A stretch of DNA of 64,000 nucleotides from Burkholderia puraquae. Lineage in GTDB: Bacteria; Pseudomonadota; Gammaproteobacteria; Burkholderiales; Burkholderiaceae. The stretch is taken from NCBI RefSeq assembly GCF_002099195.1, contig NZ_NBYX01000013.1, forward strand, positions 124,001 through 188,000, in the 5' to 3' direction. The position numbers and the translations under genes were made by a program. Position 1 is the stretch's first letter, and each line of letters begins with the position of its first letter. The notes under the pieces were generated by a model. That model was given only the letters and a program-made list of their open reading frames with translations, did not search any database and had not been told where the DNA came from. Shown in pieces: positions 57,364 to 64,000 of this stretch.

Positions 57364-58451
57364 CCGCAGTGCAGAAGATCAAAGTATTGTGCGTCGACGA
57401 TTCGGCGCTGATCCGCAGCCTGATGACGGAGATCATCAACACGCAGCCCGACATGACGGTGTGCGCGACCGCGCCCGATCCGCTCGTCGCGCGCGAGCTC
57501 ATCAAGCAGCACAACCCCGACGTGCTCACGCTCGACGTCGAAATGCCGCGCATGGACGGGCTCGACTTCCTCGAGAAGCTGATGCGCCTGCGGCCGATGC
57601 CGGTCGTGATGGTGTCGTCGCTGACCGAGCGCGGCTCGGAGATCACGCTGCGCGCGCTCGAACTCGGCGCGGTCGATTTCGTCACGAAGCCGCGCGTCGG
57701 GATTCGCGACGGGATGCTCGACTACGCGGAAAAGCTCGCCGACAAGATCCGCGCGGCATCCCGTGCGCGCGTGCGCCAGGCGCCGCAGCCGCAGGCCGTC
57801 GCGCGCGCGGCGGACAGCCATCCGGCCGCGCCGATGATCAACAACCCGCTCGTCAGTACCGAGAAGCTGATCATCATCGGCGCATCGACGGGCGGCACCG
57901 AGGCGATCCGCGAAGTGCTGACGCCGCTGCCGCCGGATGCGCCGGCCGTGCTGATCGCGCAGCACATGCCGCCCGGCTTCACGAAGTCGTTCGCGCAGCG
58001 GCTGAACGGCCTGTGCCGGATCGCGGTGAAGGAAGCGGAGCACGGCGAGCGCGTGCTGCCGGGCCACGCGTATATCGCGCCGGGCCACGCGCACCTGTTG
58101 CTTGCGAGAAGCGGGGCGAACTATATTGCGCAACTGTCGGACGAGCCGCCGGTGAACCGGCACCGCCCGTCGGTCGACGTGCTGTTCCGCTCGGCGGCGA
58201 CGCACGCGGGCAAGAACGCGATCGGGGTGATCCTGACCGGGATGGGCCGCGACGGCGCGGCCGGCCTGCTGGAAATGAAACGCGCGGGCGCCCACACGTT
58301 CGCGCAGGATGAAGCAAGCTGCATCGTGTTCGGGATGCCGCGCGAGGCGATTGCGCTCGGCGGCGCGGACGAGATCGTGCCGCTCGCCGAGATGAGCCGA
58401 CGCGTGATGGCGCGCCTGGCGACGATGGGCGACCGCGTGCAGCGCGTTTGA
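57360..58451 (+). CDS. cheB: Chemotaxis methylesterase/deamidase CheB
   Basis: 363 residues from ATG at 57360. Receiver domain (Asp13-Asp14, phospho-acceptor Asp59 in LTLDVEMPRMDG), linker, then the methylesterase domain with the catalytic Ser in GASTGGTEAI, His in AQHMPPGFTKSFA and Asp in GMGRDGAAGL. When phosphorylated by CheA it removes methyl groups from receptors. Start overlaps the cheD stop (ATGA). Confidence 0.98.
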   Translation: MTAVQKIKVLCVDDSALIRSLMTEIINTQPDMTVCATAPDPLVARELIKQHNPDVLTLDVEMPRMDGLDFLEKLMRLRPMPVVMVSSLTERGSEITLRALELGAVDFVTKPRVGIRDGMLDYAEKLADKIRAASRARVRQAPQPQAVARAADSHPAAPMINNPLVSTEKLIIIGASTGGTEAIREVLTPLPPDAPAVLIAQHMPPGFTKSFAQRLNGLCRIAVKEAEHGERVLPGHAYIAPGHAHLLLARSGANYIAQLSDEPPVNRHRPSVDVLFRSAATHAGKNAIGVILTGMGRDGAAGLLEMKRAGAHTFAQDEASCIVFGMPREAIALGGADEIVPLAEMSRRVMARLATMGDRVQRV

Positions 58452-58518
58452 ATGGAATGTCACGGGGCGCGTGCCACGATATGCGTCCCGACGGAAACGA
58501 ATCTGGAAAGGAACGACG

Positions 58519-58914
58519 ATGGACAAGAGCATGAAAATCCTGGTGGTGGACGATTTCCCGACGATGCGCCGGATCGTCCGCAACCTGCTCAAGGAACTGG
58601 GCTACTCGAACGTCGACGAAGCAGAGGACGGTCTCGCCGGCCTCGCGCGGCTGCGCGGCGGCGGCTACGACTTCGTGATCTCGGACTGGAACATGCCGAA
58701 CCTCGACGGCCTCGCGATGCTGAAGGAAATCCGCGCGGATGCGACGCTCACGCACCTGCCGGTGCTGATGGTCACGGCCGAGTCGAAGAAGGAGAACATC
58801 ATCGCGGCGGCGCAGGCCGGCGCGAGCGGCTACGTCGTGAAACCGTTCACGGCCGCGACGCTCGACGAGAAGCTGAACAAGATCATCGACAAGATGGCGA
58901 AGGCCGGGAGCTGA
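58519..58914 (+). CDS. cheY: Chemotaxis response regulator CheY (motor-binding)
   Basis: 131 residues. ILVVDDFPTMRRIVRNLLKELGY and the phospho-acceptor Asp56 in FVISDWNMPNLDGLAML are nearly identical to enteric CheY, including the DWNMPNMDG block; Thr and Lys of the active site are in VTAESKK and VVKPFTA. Followed by cheZ with one base between. This is the copy expected to bind FliM. Confidence 0.97.
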   Translation: MDKSMKILVVDDFPTMRRIVRNLLKELGYSNVDEAEDGLAGLARLRGGGYDFVISDWNMPNLDGLAMLKEIRADATLTHLPVLMVTAESKKENIIAAAQAGASGYVVKPFTAATLDEKLNKIIDKMAKAGS

Positions 58915-58915
58915 C

Positions 58916-59647
58916 GTGAACGAGCCGATCCATGCCGCGCTGACGGGCGCCGGGTTCAGCGCCGACGGCCACGCCGAAGGCGCCGATTACGCGAGCGACC
59001 GCATCCTCGCGCGCATCGGGCATGTCACGCGCACGCTGCGCGATTCGATGCGCGAGCTCGGGCTCGACAAGCATGTCGAGCGGGCGGCGGAAGCCGTGCC
59101 CGATGCGCGCGACCGGCTGCGCTACGTCGCGACGATGACCGAGCAGGCCGCCGTGCGCGTGCTGAATGCGATCGAGGTCGCGAAGCCGATACAGGCGCGC
59201 GTCCAGAACGAGGCCGAGGCGCTCGACGCGCGCTGGGCGCAGTGGTACGCGACGCCGATCGAGCACGCTGAAGTGCGCGAGCTGATGGACGACACGCGCA
59301 CGTTCCTGCGCACGCTGCCCGAATCGACGTCGGCGACCAGCGCGCAACTGCTCGAGATCATGCTCGCGCAGGATTTCCAGGACCTGACCGGGCAGGTGAT
59401 CAAGAAGATCATGGACATGGTCTACCTGATCGAGCAGCAGCTCCTCACCGTGCTCGTCGAGAACATCGCGCCCGAGCGGCGGGAGCAGTTCGCAGCCACC
59501 GCAGCCGCGCTCGCGGCCGAGCAGATCAGCCCGACCGGCAGCCCCGAGTCGCTGCTGAACGGCCCGCAGATCGCACCGGAAGGCAAATCCGACGTGGTCC
59601 AGGACCAGGGGCAGGTGGACGACCTGCTCGCCAGCCTGGGCTTCTGA
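58916..59647 (+). CDS. cheZ: CheY-P phosphatase CheZ
   Basis: 243 residues from GTG at 58916. A long helical hairpin with the catalytic AQDFQDLTGQVIKKIM motif (the Gln supplies the water-positioning side chain and Asp the salt bridge to CheY), and a C-terminal helix DDLLASLGF that binds CheY. It speeds dephosphorylation of CheY-P. Last gene of the che operon. Confidence 0.97.
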   Translation: MNEPIHAALTGAGFSADGHAEGADYASDRILARIGHVTRTLRDSMRELGLDKHVERAAEAVPDARDRLRYVATMTEQAAVRVLNAIEVAKPIQARVQNEAEALDARWAQWYATPIEHAEVRELMDDTRTFLRTLPESTSATSAQLLEIMLAQDFQDLTGQVIKKIMDMVYLIEQQLLTVLVENIAPERREQFAATAAALAAEQISPTGSPESLLNGPQIAPEGKSDVVQDQGQVDDLLASLGF

Positions 59648-59657
59648 CCCAGCCGCA

Positions 59658-59697
59658 TGCATCGGCGCGCCGTGTTTCGCGAGGGCGCCCGATGCAC
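59658..59697 (+). terminator. Hairpin after cheZ
   Basis: TGCATCGG (59658-59665) pairs with CCGATGCA (59689-59696) and inner CGCGCC/GGGCGC pairing extends it. No T run follows, so it is a modest candidate terminator for the che operon, 11 bp after the cheZ stop. Confidence 0.5.
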
Positions 59698-59912
59698 GCG
59701 TCATGCTGCGTCCGTACCGTTTCCCCCCACCTGCTGCACACGTACGGCCCACGGCGATCCTGCGTCAAATTGACACTTCGACACACTCAGCAGGCATACT
59801 ACGCGTCAGCAGCAACGTAGCGTCATTCGTACGATTTCATATGTTGCCAGGTGGCGCGGGCCCGATGGATGGCCGCGCCGCCCGCAACGAAGCCAGTCCC
59901 TTGGGGGGGAAC

Positions 59913-60416
59913 GTGAAGCTGAAACGCTTGGGCTGGGCTGTCGCGCACGCGACGGCTGCAATGGGTGTGCTGTGGAGCGTCTGCGCACACGCGGAACTGG
60001 GCGGCGCGCCGATGTCGCCGCCGGCGGACGATCAGGCCGCGACCGTGCGCGCGTTGCAGCGCGCGATGCGTTCGGCAGACGGCATGCAGACGAGCACGGC
60101 CGCCTACACCGTCCGCGAGATCACGCTCGGATCGGGCACCGTTATCCACGAATACACGTCGGCCGCCGGCAGCGTGTTCGGCCTGGCGTGGCAAGGGCCG
60201 ACGATGCCGGATCTCGCGTCGCTGCTCGGCAGCTATTTCCCGCAGTACACCGCTGGCGTCCAGGCGGCGCACAAGGCGCGCGGCTGGCGCGCGCCCGTGT
60301 CCGTCGATACGAGCGGCCTCGTGATCCGGACAGGCGGCCACATGGGCGCCTTCTCGGGCCAGGCGTGGCTGCCGGCGGCGCTGCCTGCCGGCCTGGCCGG
60401 CACCGACATCCAGTGA
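59913..60416 (+). CDS. DUF2844-family exported protein
   Basis: 167 residues from GTG at 59913, which follows GGGGGGA; a 70-residue upstream extension to 59703 lacks coding character. A signal peptide (RLGWAVAHATAAMGVLWSVCAHA) ends at an Ala-x-Ala site before ELGGAP. The mature part has YTVREITLGSGTVIHEYTSAAGSVFGLAWQGP, the conserved core of DUF2844, a Burkholderiales family of unknown function. It is 16 bp upstream of the DUF3443 lipoprotein gene and clearly co-transcribed with it. Confidence 0.88.
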   Translation: MKLKRLGWAVAHATAAMGVLWSVCAHAELGGAPMSPPADDQAATVRALQRAMRSADGMQTSTAAYTVREITLGSGTVIHEYTSAAGSVFGLAWQGPTMPDLASLLGSYFPQYTAGVQAAHKARGWRAPVSVDTSGLVIRTGGHMGAFSGQAWLPAALPAGLAGTDIQ

Positions 60417-60432
60417 CAGCGGGAGAGCGATC

Positions 60433-61671
60433 TTGAGAATTCCTCGTACATTCAAGCGCTGGCTCGGCGTGCTGGGCCTTGCGGCGGCAACGGCCGTACT
60501 CGTGACGGCATGCGGCGGCGGCGACGGCGGTGGCGGCAGCAACTCGGGCAACAACGGCAACGGCAACGGCGGCTCGGACGGCAATTCCGGGAACAAGGCC
60601 GTCATCACGGTCAGCTCCGGCGTCGCGAACGTGATCAACATCCCGACCGTCAGCGTGAAGATCTGCGCGCCGGGCACGTCGAACTGCCAGGTGGTCAACA
60701 ACGTGCTCGTCGATACCGCGTCCTACGGGCTGCGGCTCGTCGGCAGCGCGGTGTCGGGCGTGCTCGGCAGCCTCCCGCAGGTGACGAGCGGCGGCGCGCC
60801 GGTCGCCGAATGCGGCAAGTTCGTGTCGAGCTATACATGGGGTTCGGTGCGCACGGTCGACCTGTCGATCGGTTCCGAGCAGGCGAGCGCGCTGCCCGTG
60901 CAGATCATCGGCGACCTCGGCACGGCGAACGTGCCGAGTTCATGCACGAACGGCGGCGCGTCGGCCAACTCGGCGAGCGCGCTCGGCGCGAACGGGATCC
61001 TCGGTGTCGGGCCGGCGCCGGTCGATTGCGGTACGACCTGCGCGACGTCGACGTCGTCGAACAACAACTACTACGCCTGTCCGAACGGCGACAACGCGAA
61101 TTGCGCGGTTGCGCTCGTGCCGGTGGCGCAGCAGGTGACCAACCCGGTGCATCGTTTCGCCGACAGCAGCGGCGTGAGCGTGACGATGCCGGGCATTTCG
61201 GACAACGGGCAGGCCAGCGCTACCGGGACGCTGACGTTCGGGTTGCCCGACATGACCGGGAAGACCGTGATGACGTCGACCACGACGGGCGACGTCAGCG
61301 CGACGTTCCAGGGGCGCAACGTGATGGCGTTCTTCGATACGGGCTCGAACGCGTATTTCTTCAACGATTCGACGACCACATCGACGGCCTGCTCGAAGAA
61401 CACGCAGTTCTACTGCCCGGCATCGCCGCCGGCCAGCTACTCGGCGACGCTGACCGGCCAGAACGGCGTGGCCGCCACCGTGTCGATGTCCGTCGCGAAC
61501 GCGGATGCGCTGTTCTCGAACCCGTCGACGTTCGCGTTCAACGACATCGCGGGCCCGTTCGGTTCGTCCAGCTGGCTCGACCTCGGCATGCCGCACTTCT
61601 ACAACCGGACGATCTACTTCGGGATGGACAAGACCGCAAGCGGCGGCGCGCAGCCTTTCGTCGCGTTCTGA
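60433..61671 (+). CDS. DUF3443-family lipoprotein with aspartic-protease-like motifs
   Basis: 412 residues from TTG at 60433 (ribosome site GGGAGAG). Lipoprotein signal with lipobox VTAC (Cys27), then a Gly/Asn-rich linker. The mature domain has two hydrophobic-Asp-Thr-(Ala/Gly)-Ser motifs: VLVDTASYGLRL (Asp94) and AFFDTGSNAYFF (Asp302), about 208 residues apart, resembling the two lobes of pepsin-like aspartic proteases. The C-terminal half also has CSKNTQFYCP, possibly a disulfide pair. DUF3443 has no assigned function that I know of. See the findings. Confidence 0.85.
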   Translation: MRIPRTFKRWLGVLGLAAATAVLVTACGGGDGGGGSNSGNNGNGNGGSDGNSGNKAVITVSSGVANVINIPTVSVKICAPGTSNCQVVNNVLVDTASYGLRLVGSAVSGVLGSLPQVTSGGAPVAECGKFVSSYTWGSVRTVDLSIGSEQASALPVQIIGDLGTANVPSSCTNGGASANSASALGANGILGVGPAPVDCGTTCATSTSSNNNYYACPNGDNANCAVALVPVAQQVTNPVHRFADSSGVSVTMPGISDNGQASATGTLTFGLPDMTGKTVMTSTTTGDVSATFQGRNVMAFFDTGSNAYFFNDSTTTSTACSKNTQFYCPASPPASYSATLTGQNGVAATVSMSVANADALFSNPSTFAFNDIAGPFGSSSWLDLGMPHFYNRTIYFGMDKTASGGAQPFVAF

Positions 61672-61697
61672 CACGGCGCGGCAGTAGGCTGAAGCGA

Positions 61698-61725
61698 GGG
61701 GGCGAGCGATCGCCCCCTTTTTTAT
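61698..61725 (+). terminator. Terminator after the DUF3443 gene
   Basis: GGGGGCGA-GCGA-TCGCCCCC (61698-61717), a perfect 8-bp stem, followed by TTTTTTA. It ends the DUF2844-DUF3443 unit. Confidence 0.95.
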
Positions 61726-61838
61726 TCGACGGCCGCGCGTGGCACGACGGGTCGGACCGGCGCGCCGCCGCGCGCAGGCCCAGCGCCTACGATGTAATAC
61801 CGGCACTCGTGCCGGCACGAGATCGAGGAGACAGCGCC

Positions 61839-62336
61839 ATGAGCCCGCGCATCCAACGCATCACGCCGTTCCTGTGGTTCGACCGCGACGCCGAGGCGGC
61901 CGCCGGTTTCTACGTGTCGGTGTTCGACAACGCGCGCATCGTGCACGTCGCACGCTACGGCAAGGCTGGCGCGCACGCCTCCCGCAGCGCGGAGGGCGCG
62001 GTGATGACCGTCGCGTTCGAGCTCGACGGGCAGGCGTTCGTCGCGCTGAACGGCGGCCCCGTGTTCCAGATCACGCCGGCCGTGTCGTTCGTCGTCAACT
62101 GCCGCGACCAGGACGAAATCGACCGCTACTGGGCGCGCCTGTCCGAAGGCGGCGACGAGCGTGCGCAGCAGTGCGGCTGGCTGCGCGACCGGTTCGGCGT
62201 GTCGTGGCAGGTCGTGCCGGTGCAGTTGCCGGAACTGATGGCAGGCGACCCGGCCCGTGCGGATCGTGTGATGGCGCAGGTGATGACGATGAAAAAGCTC
62301 GACCTCGGCGCGCTGCAGCGGGCGGCGGCGGGCTAG
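61839..62336 (+). CDS. VOC-family protein, PhnB/3-demethylubiquinone methyltransferase-like
   Basis: 165 residues from ATG at 61839 with GAGGAG before it; the very long frame to 60510 is a shadow of the DUF3443 gene. RITPFLWFDRDAEAAAGFYVSVF is the start typical of PhnB-like glyoxalase-fold proteins; VMTVAFELDGQAFVALNGGP and GWLRDRFGVSWQVVP are the other blocks. No reaction is established for this group; it is not a methyltransferase despite the database name. The stop lies within a 37-bp tandem duplication. Confidence 0.93.
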   Translation: MSPRIQRITPFLWFDRDAEAAAGFYVSVFDNARIVHVARYGKAGAHASRSAEGAVMTVAFELDGQAFVALNGGPVFQITPAVSFVVNCRDQDEIDRYWARLSEGGDERAQQCGWLRDRFGVSWQVVPVQLPELMAGDPARADRVMAQVMTMKKLDLGALQRAAAG

Positions 62337-62406
62337 GGGCCGCGCAAGCCCGTCAGCGGCGGGAACGGGCTAGGGGCCGCGCAAGCCCGTCAGCGGCCGG
62401 AACGGG
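62331..62406. repeat. 37-bp tandem duplication
   Basis: Two copies of a unit starting GGCTAGGGGCCGCGCAAGC (offset 37 bp) differ at one base (CGGCGGGAAC then CGGCCGGAAC). The first copy includes the stop codon of the VOC gene; the second lies just before the stop of the convergent lipoprotein gene. Each unit contains AGCCC/GGGCT pairing that could form a small hairpin. Confidence 0.95.
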
Positions 62407-62408
62407 CG

Positions 62409-62813
62409 CTAGACCGGTGGCCCGCCGTCGCGCATCAGGCGCGTATGGTCGAGGAAGCGGTGGCCGGGCCCGTACGTGGTGCTTTCGATCCGTACGGCGG
62501 CGGCCGGTGCGATCGGGCGCCCGGCGCCATCGACCGACACCGATTCGATCTCGACGACCGGCACGCACCAGGCCGCGCGGGCACGTTCCGCCGGTTCGCC
62601 GCGCGTGTCGACGCAGCGGAATATGAAGCTCGCGGGGAAATCCTGCGCGCGCAGGGTTTGCGTCGATCCGTTCCACGCATGGTGCACGGAGATCGTGCCG
62701 GGGTGCGGCGCGTCAGGCGCCTGCGCACCGGGCGGCAGGACCGGCGTGCCCGCGCAGCCGGCGGCCAGTGCGCAGGCAAGCAACAGCGACGGGACGAGCG
62801 GATGACGGAGCAT
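62409..62813 (-). CDS. Small lipoprotein, function unknown
   Basis: 134 residues. A lipoprotein signal with lipobox AAGC (Cys20) is followed by a Pro/Ala-rich stretch and a beta-rich domain. Two further cysteines (FRCVD, AWCVP) could form a disulfide in the periplasm. No family recognised. Start ATG at 62813; convergent with the VOC gene. Confidence 0.78.
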   Translation of the reverse strand: MLRHPLVPSLLLACALAAGCAGTPVLPPGAQAPDAPHPGTISVHHAWNGSTQTLRAQDFPASFIFRCVDTRGEPAERARAAWCVPVVEIESVSVDGAGRPIAPAAAVRIESTTYGPGHRFLDHTRLMRDGGPPV

Positions 62814-63188
62814 GATCGGTTCGACCGGAATCGGAAATGGCGAAGGGTAACGCGCTTTGCGCGCCTGCGTAATGCCGGCCGGTTAATCGAATGCGACACA
62901 CTCTCGCCGATTATCGATCGCACCCGATTTCATTCGGTTGTAATCAAATGCTGGATTATCCGGGGCTGTAGTTTCTGTCAGGAATTCAAGATTATCAAAG
63001 TGACGCGGCATGCAAGCCGATGGCGCCGCATTCCGCTGTTGCAGCCGTTCCCGCGCCGTGCTGGCGGGCGATGCGGCCAGGTTCGTGCACTACCCGGCAT
63101 GTGAAAATAGATGGAGCCCGTCGAAATTCAAACATATAATGCCGGCGTTGTTTCCGGGGTCGTCAATATAAAACAGGAGGGTAATAAG
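62814..63188. other. Intergenic region upstream of the DUF805 gene
   Basis: 375 bp with no supported gene. It is A+T-richer around 62880-63010 and 63100-63185 than its neighbours. TATAAT at 63135-63140 is the likely -10 for the DUF805 gene (no good -35). AGGAGGG at 63174-63180 is an excellent ribosome site for the ATG at 63189. Confidence 0.6.
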
Positions 63189-63569
63189 ATGAATTTTTCA
63201 GAAGCCGTTCGTTCCGCACTCAATAAATACGCGACATTCGAAGGCCGTGCGCGTCGTGCCGAATACTGGTATTTCGCGCTGTTGACCTGTGCGCTGTCGA
63301 TCGCTGCGCAGATCATCGGCGCGGCGGGCCACGACTCGGGCCTGATCACGCTGCTGCTGCTCGTCGTGATCGGCCTGATTTCGCTCGCGCTGATCATTCC
63401 GAGCATCGCGGTCAGCGTGCGCCGGCTGCACGACACGGGCCGCTCGGGCTGGTTCCTGCTGCTCGCGCTGATTCCGATCGTCGGCGGCATCCTGCTGCTC
63501 GTGTGGATGTGCTCGCGCGGCACCGAAGGGCCGAATCGCTTCGGCGCGGATCCGATCCCGGCGGCCTGA
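63189..63569 (+). CDS. DUF805-family inner-membrane protein
   Basis: 126 residues from ATG at 63189. NKYATFEGRARRAEYWYFALL is the DUF805 signature; three or four hydrophobic segments follow, and SVRRLHDTGRSGWFLLLALIP is the second conserved block, with CSRGTEGPNRFGADP at the end. The family (E. coli YhaH/YhaI) is common and of unknown role. It stands alone upstream of the flhB region. Confidence 0.95.
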   Translation: MNFSEAVRSALNKYATFEGRARRAEYWYFALLTCALSIAAQIIGAAGHDSGLITLLLLVVIGLISLALIIPSIAVSVRRLHDTGRSGWFLLLALIPIVGGILLLVWMCSRGTEGPNRFGADPIPAA

Positions 63570-63909
63570 CCGGCACCCGCCCCGACGCGCGAAGCCGTCG
63601 CGTCGGGGCCTGATTTCGCGTCGCGCCCGCTGCGCCGTTTCACTGCTTCACCCTCTCCGCGCTTTTTTCCTCGCTTCACGCCGTCGCCGCTCCGTCCGGA
63701 GCCGACACCCGCCATCGCGCGCACCGGCAGGTTTTTCCGCCGCGCCGCACACCGTTCCGTCCCCCGTCCAGCCCCGTTCGCACCGGCTTGCCCGATTCCC
63801 CGAAATACCCCCCTTTCCCGGCTTTGCTCGACCGATCGGCGTTTGACGCGTCCATGAATAATCGGTGTCACTGGAAAGCGGCATTCCGCCGTACCCGACT
63901 GGAGGCCCC
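63570..63909. other. Intergenic region upstream of flhB
   Basis: 340 bp, GC-rich and pyrimidine-biased on the + strand (63640-63720), with no supported gene. TTGACG at 63843-63848 is a possible -35 box, but I find no good -10; class-II flagellar control by FlhDC would not need one. CTGGAGG supplies the flhB ribosome site. Confidence 0.5.
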
Positions 63910-64000
63910 GTGGCAGACGAGAGCGATCTCGACAAGACCGAAGCCGCCACTCCCAGGCGCCGCGAGAAGGCGCGCGAGGAGGGGCAGGTCGCGCGTTCGC
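63910..64000 (+). CDS. flhB: Flagellar export protein FlhB (start only; cut by the window end)
   Basis: Open from GTG at 63910 to the end. The 30 codons read ADESDLDKTEAATPRRREK then AREEGQVARS, the unmistakable charged N-terminus of FlhB ahead of the first membrane helix. FlhB is the switch subunit of the flagellar type III export gate. GGAGG stands 4-8 nt before the GTG. The rest is outside the window. Confidence 0.93.
   Translation, partial: MADESDLDKTEAATPRRREKAREEGQVARS

Noticed and set aside
60510..61838. Long N-terminal extension of the VOC protein
   Set aside because: The frame overlaps the DUF3443 gene and its terminator; the ATG at 61839 has a good ribosome site.
62331..62406. Possible attachment site or CRISPR repeat
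   Set aside because: Two adjoining copies without spacer, no integrase, no tRNA; a tandem duplication is the simpler reading.

Overview
The window is a high-GC, gene-dense stretch of a bacterial chromosome. Gene content and order point to Burkholderia, most likely the Burkholderia cepacia complex, main chromosome. The supporting signs are a fliC-fliD-fliT block beside a glycosyltransferase cluster, an flhDC-motAB-che supercluster leading into flhB, the gcvT-gcvH-gcvP order behind a tandem glycine riboswitch, and a DUF2844/DUF3443 pair. I see no insertion sequence, prophage or CRISPR array. Both window edges cut genes: an ethanolamine permease on the left and flhB on the right.

Region 1 (1-10500) is ethanolamine use. 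The permease (partial), eutB and eutC release acetaldehyde and ammonia, and an ExaC-type aldehyde dehydrogenase oxidises the acetaldehyde to acetate. The dehydrogenase has a textbook -24/-12 sigma-54 promoter. An AraC-family regulator gene downstream has a similar element. A LysR regulator with a divergent 14-TM-type MFS transporter and two small FMN-binding-fold proteins are interspersed.

Region 2 (10500-27500) is mostly leftward metabolism: a GT9-like protein overlapping a ThDP-dependent enzyme, L-serine dehydratase (sdaA), a secreted alginate-lyase-family protein, and the glycine cleavage genes gcvT, gcvH and gcvP behind a promoter and tandem glycine riboswitch. Then come a small lipoprotein, a Gfo/Idh/MocA oxidoreductase, an SGNH hydrolase, the rightward Rep helicase, a membrane-anchored di-heme cytochrome c and tRNA-Arg(CCG).

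Region 3 (27700-40600) runs from an Xre/Phd-like regulator and a membrane protein with a Cys/Ser-repeat tail into a sugar-modification cluster: a hexapeptide acyltransferase, a TPR-GT9 fusion, a PglD/NeuD-like acyltransferase, a DegT aminotransferase and a TPR-OGT-like GT41 enzyme. The cluster abuts fliT, fliD and fliC, so it probably makes and attaches an acylated aminodeoxyhexose to flagellin. fliC has a good sigma-28 promoter.

Region 4 (41100-46700) is housekeeping: rpsU, tag, a BadF-type sugar kinase, a HAD phosphatase, aqpZ, an H-NS-like protein and a GT4 glycosyltransferase.

Region 5 (46700-59700) is the motility regulon. flhDC has a long A+T-rich leader with a dyad over a candidate promoter. 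It is followed by motA-motB-cheY-cheA-cheW-mcp-cheR-cheD-cheB-cheY-cheZ, headed by a sigma-28 promoter.

Region 6 (59700-64000) holds the exported DUF2844 protein and the DUF3443 lipoprotein (which carries two aspartic-protease-like Asp-Thr motifs), a PhnB/VOC protein with a 37-bp tandem duplication at its end, a small lipoprotein, a DUF805 membrane protein and the first 30 codons of flhB.
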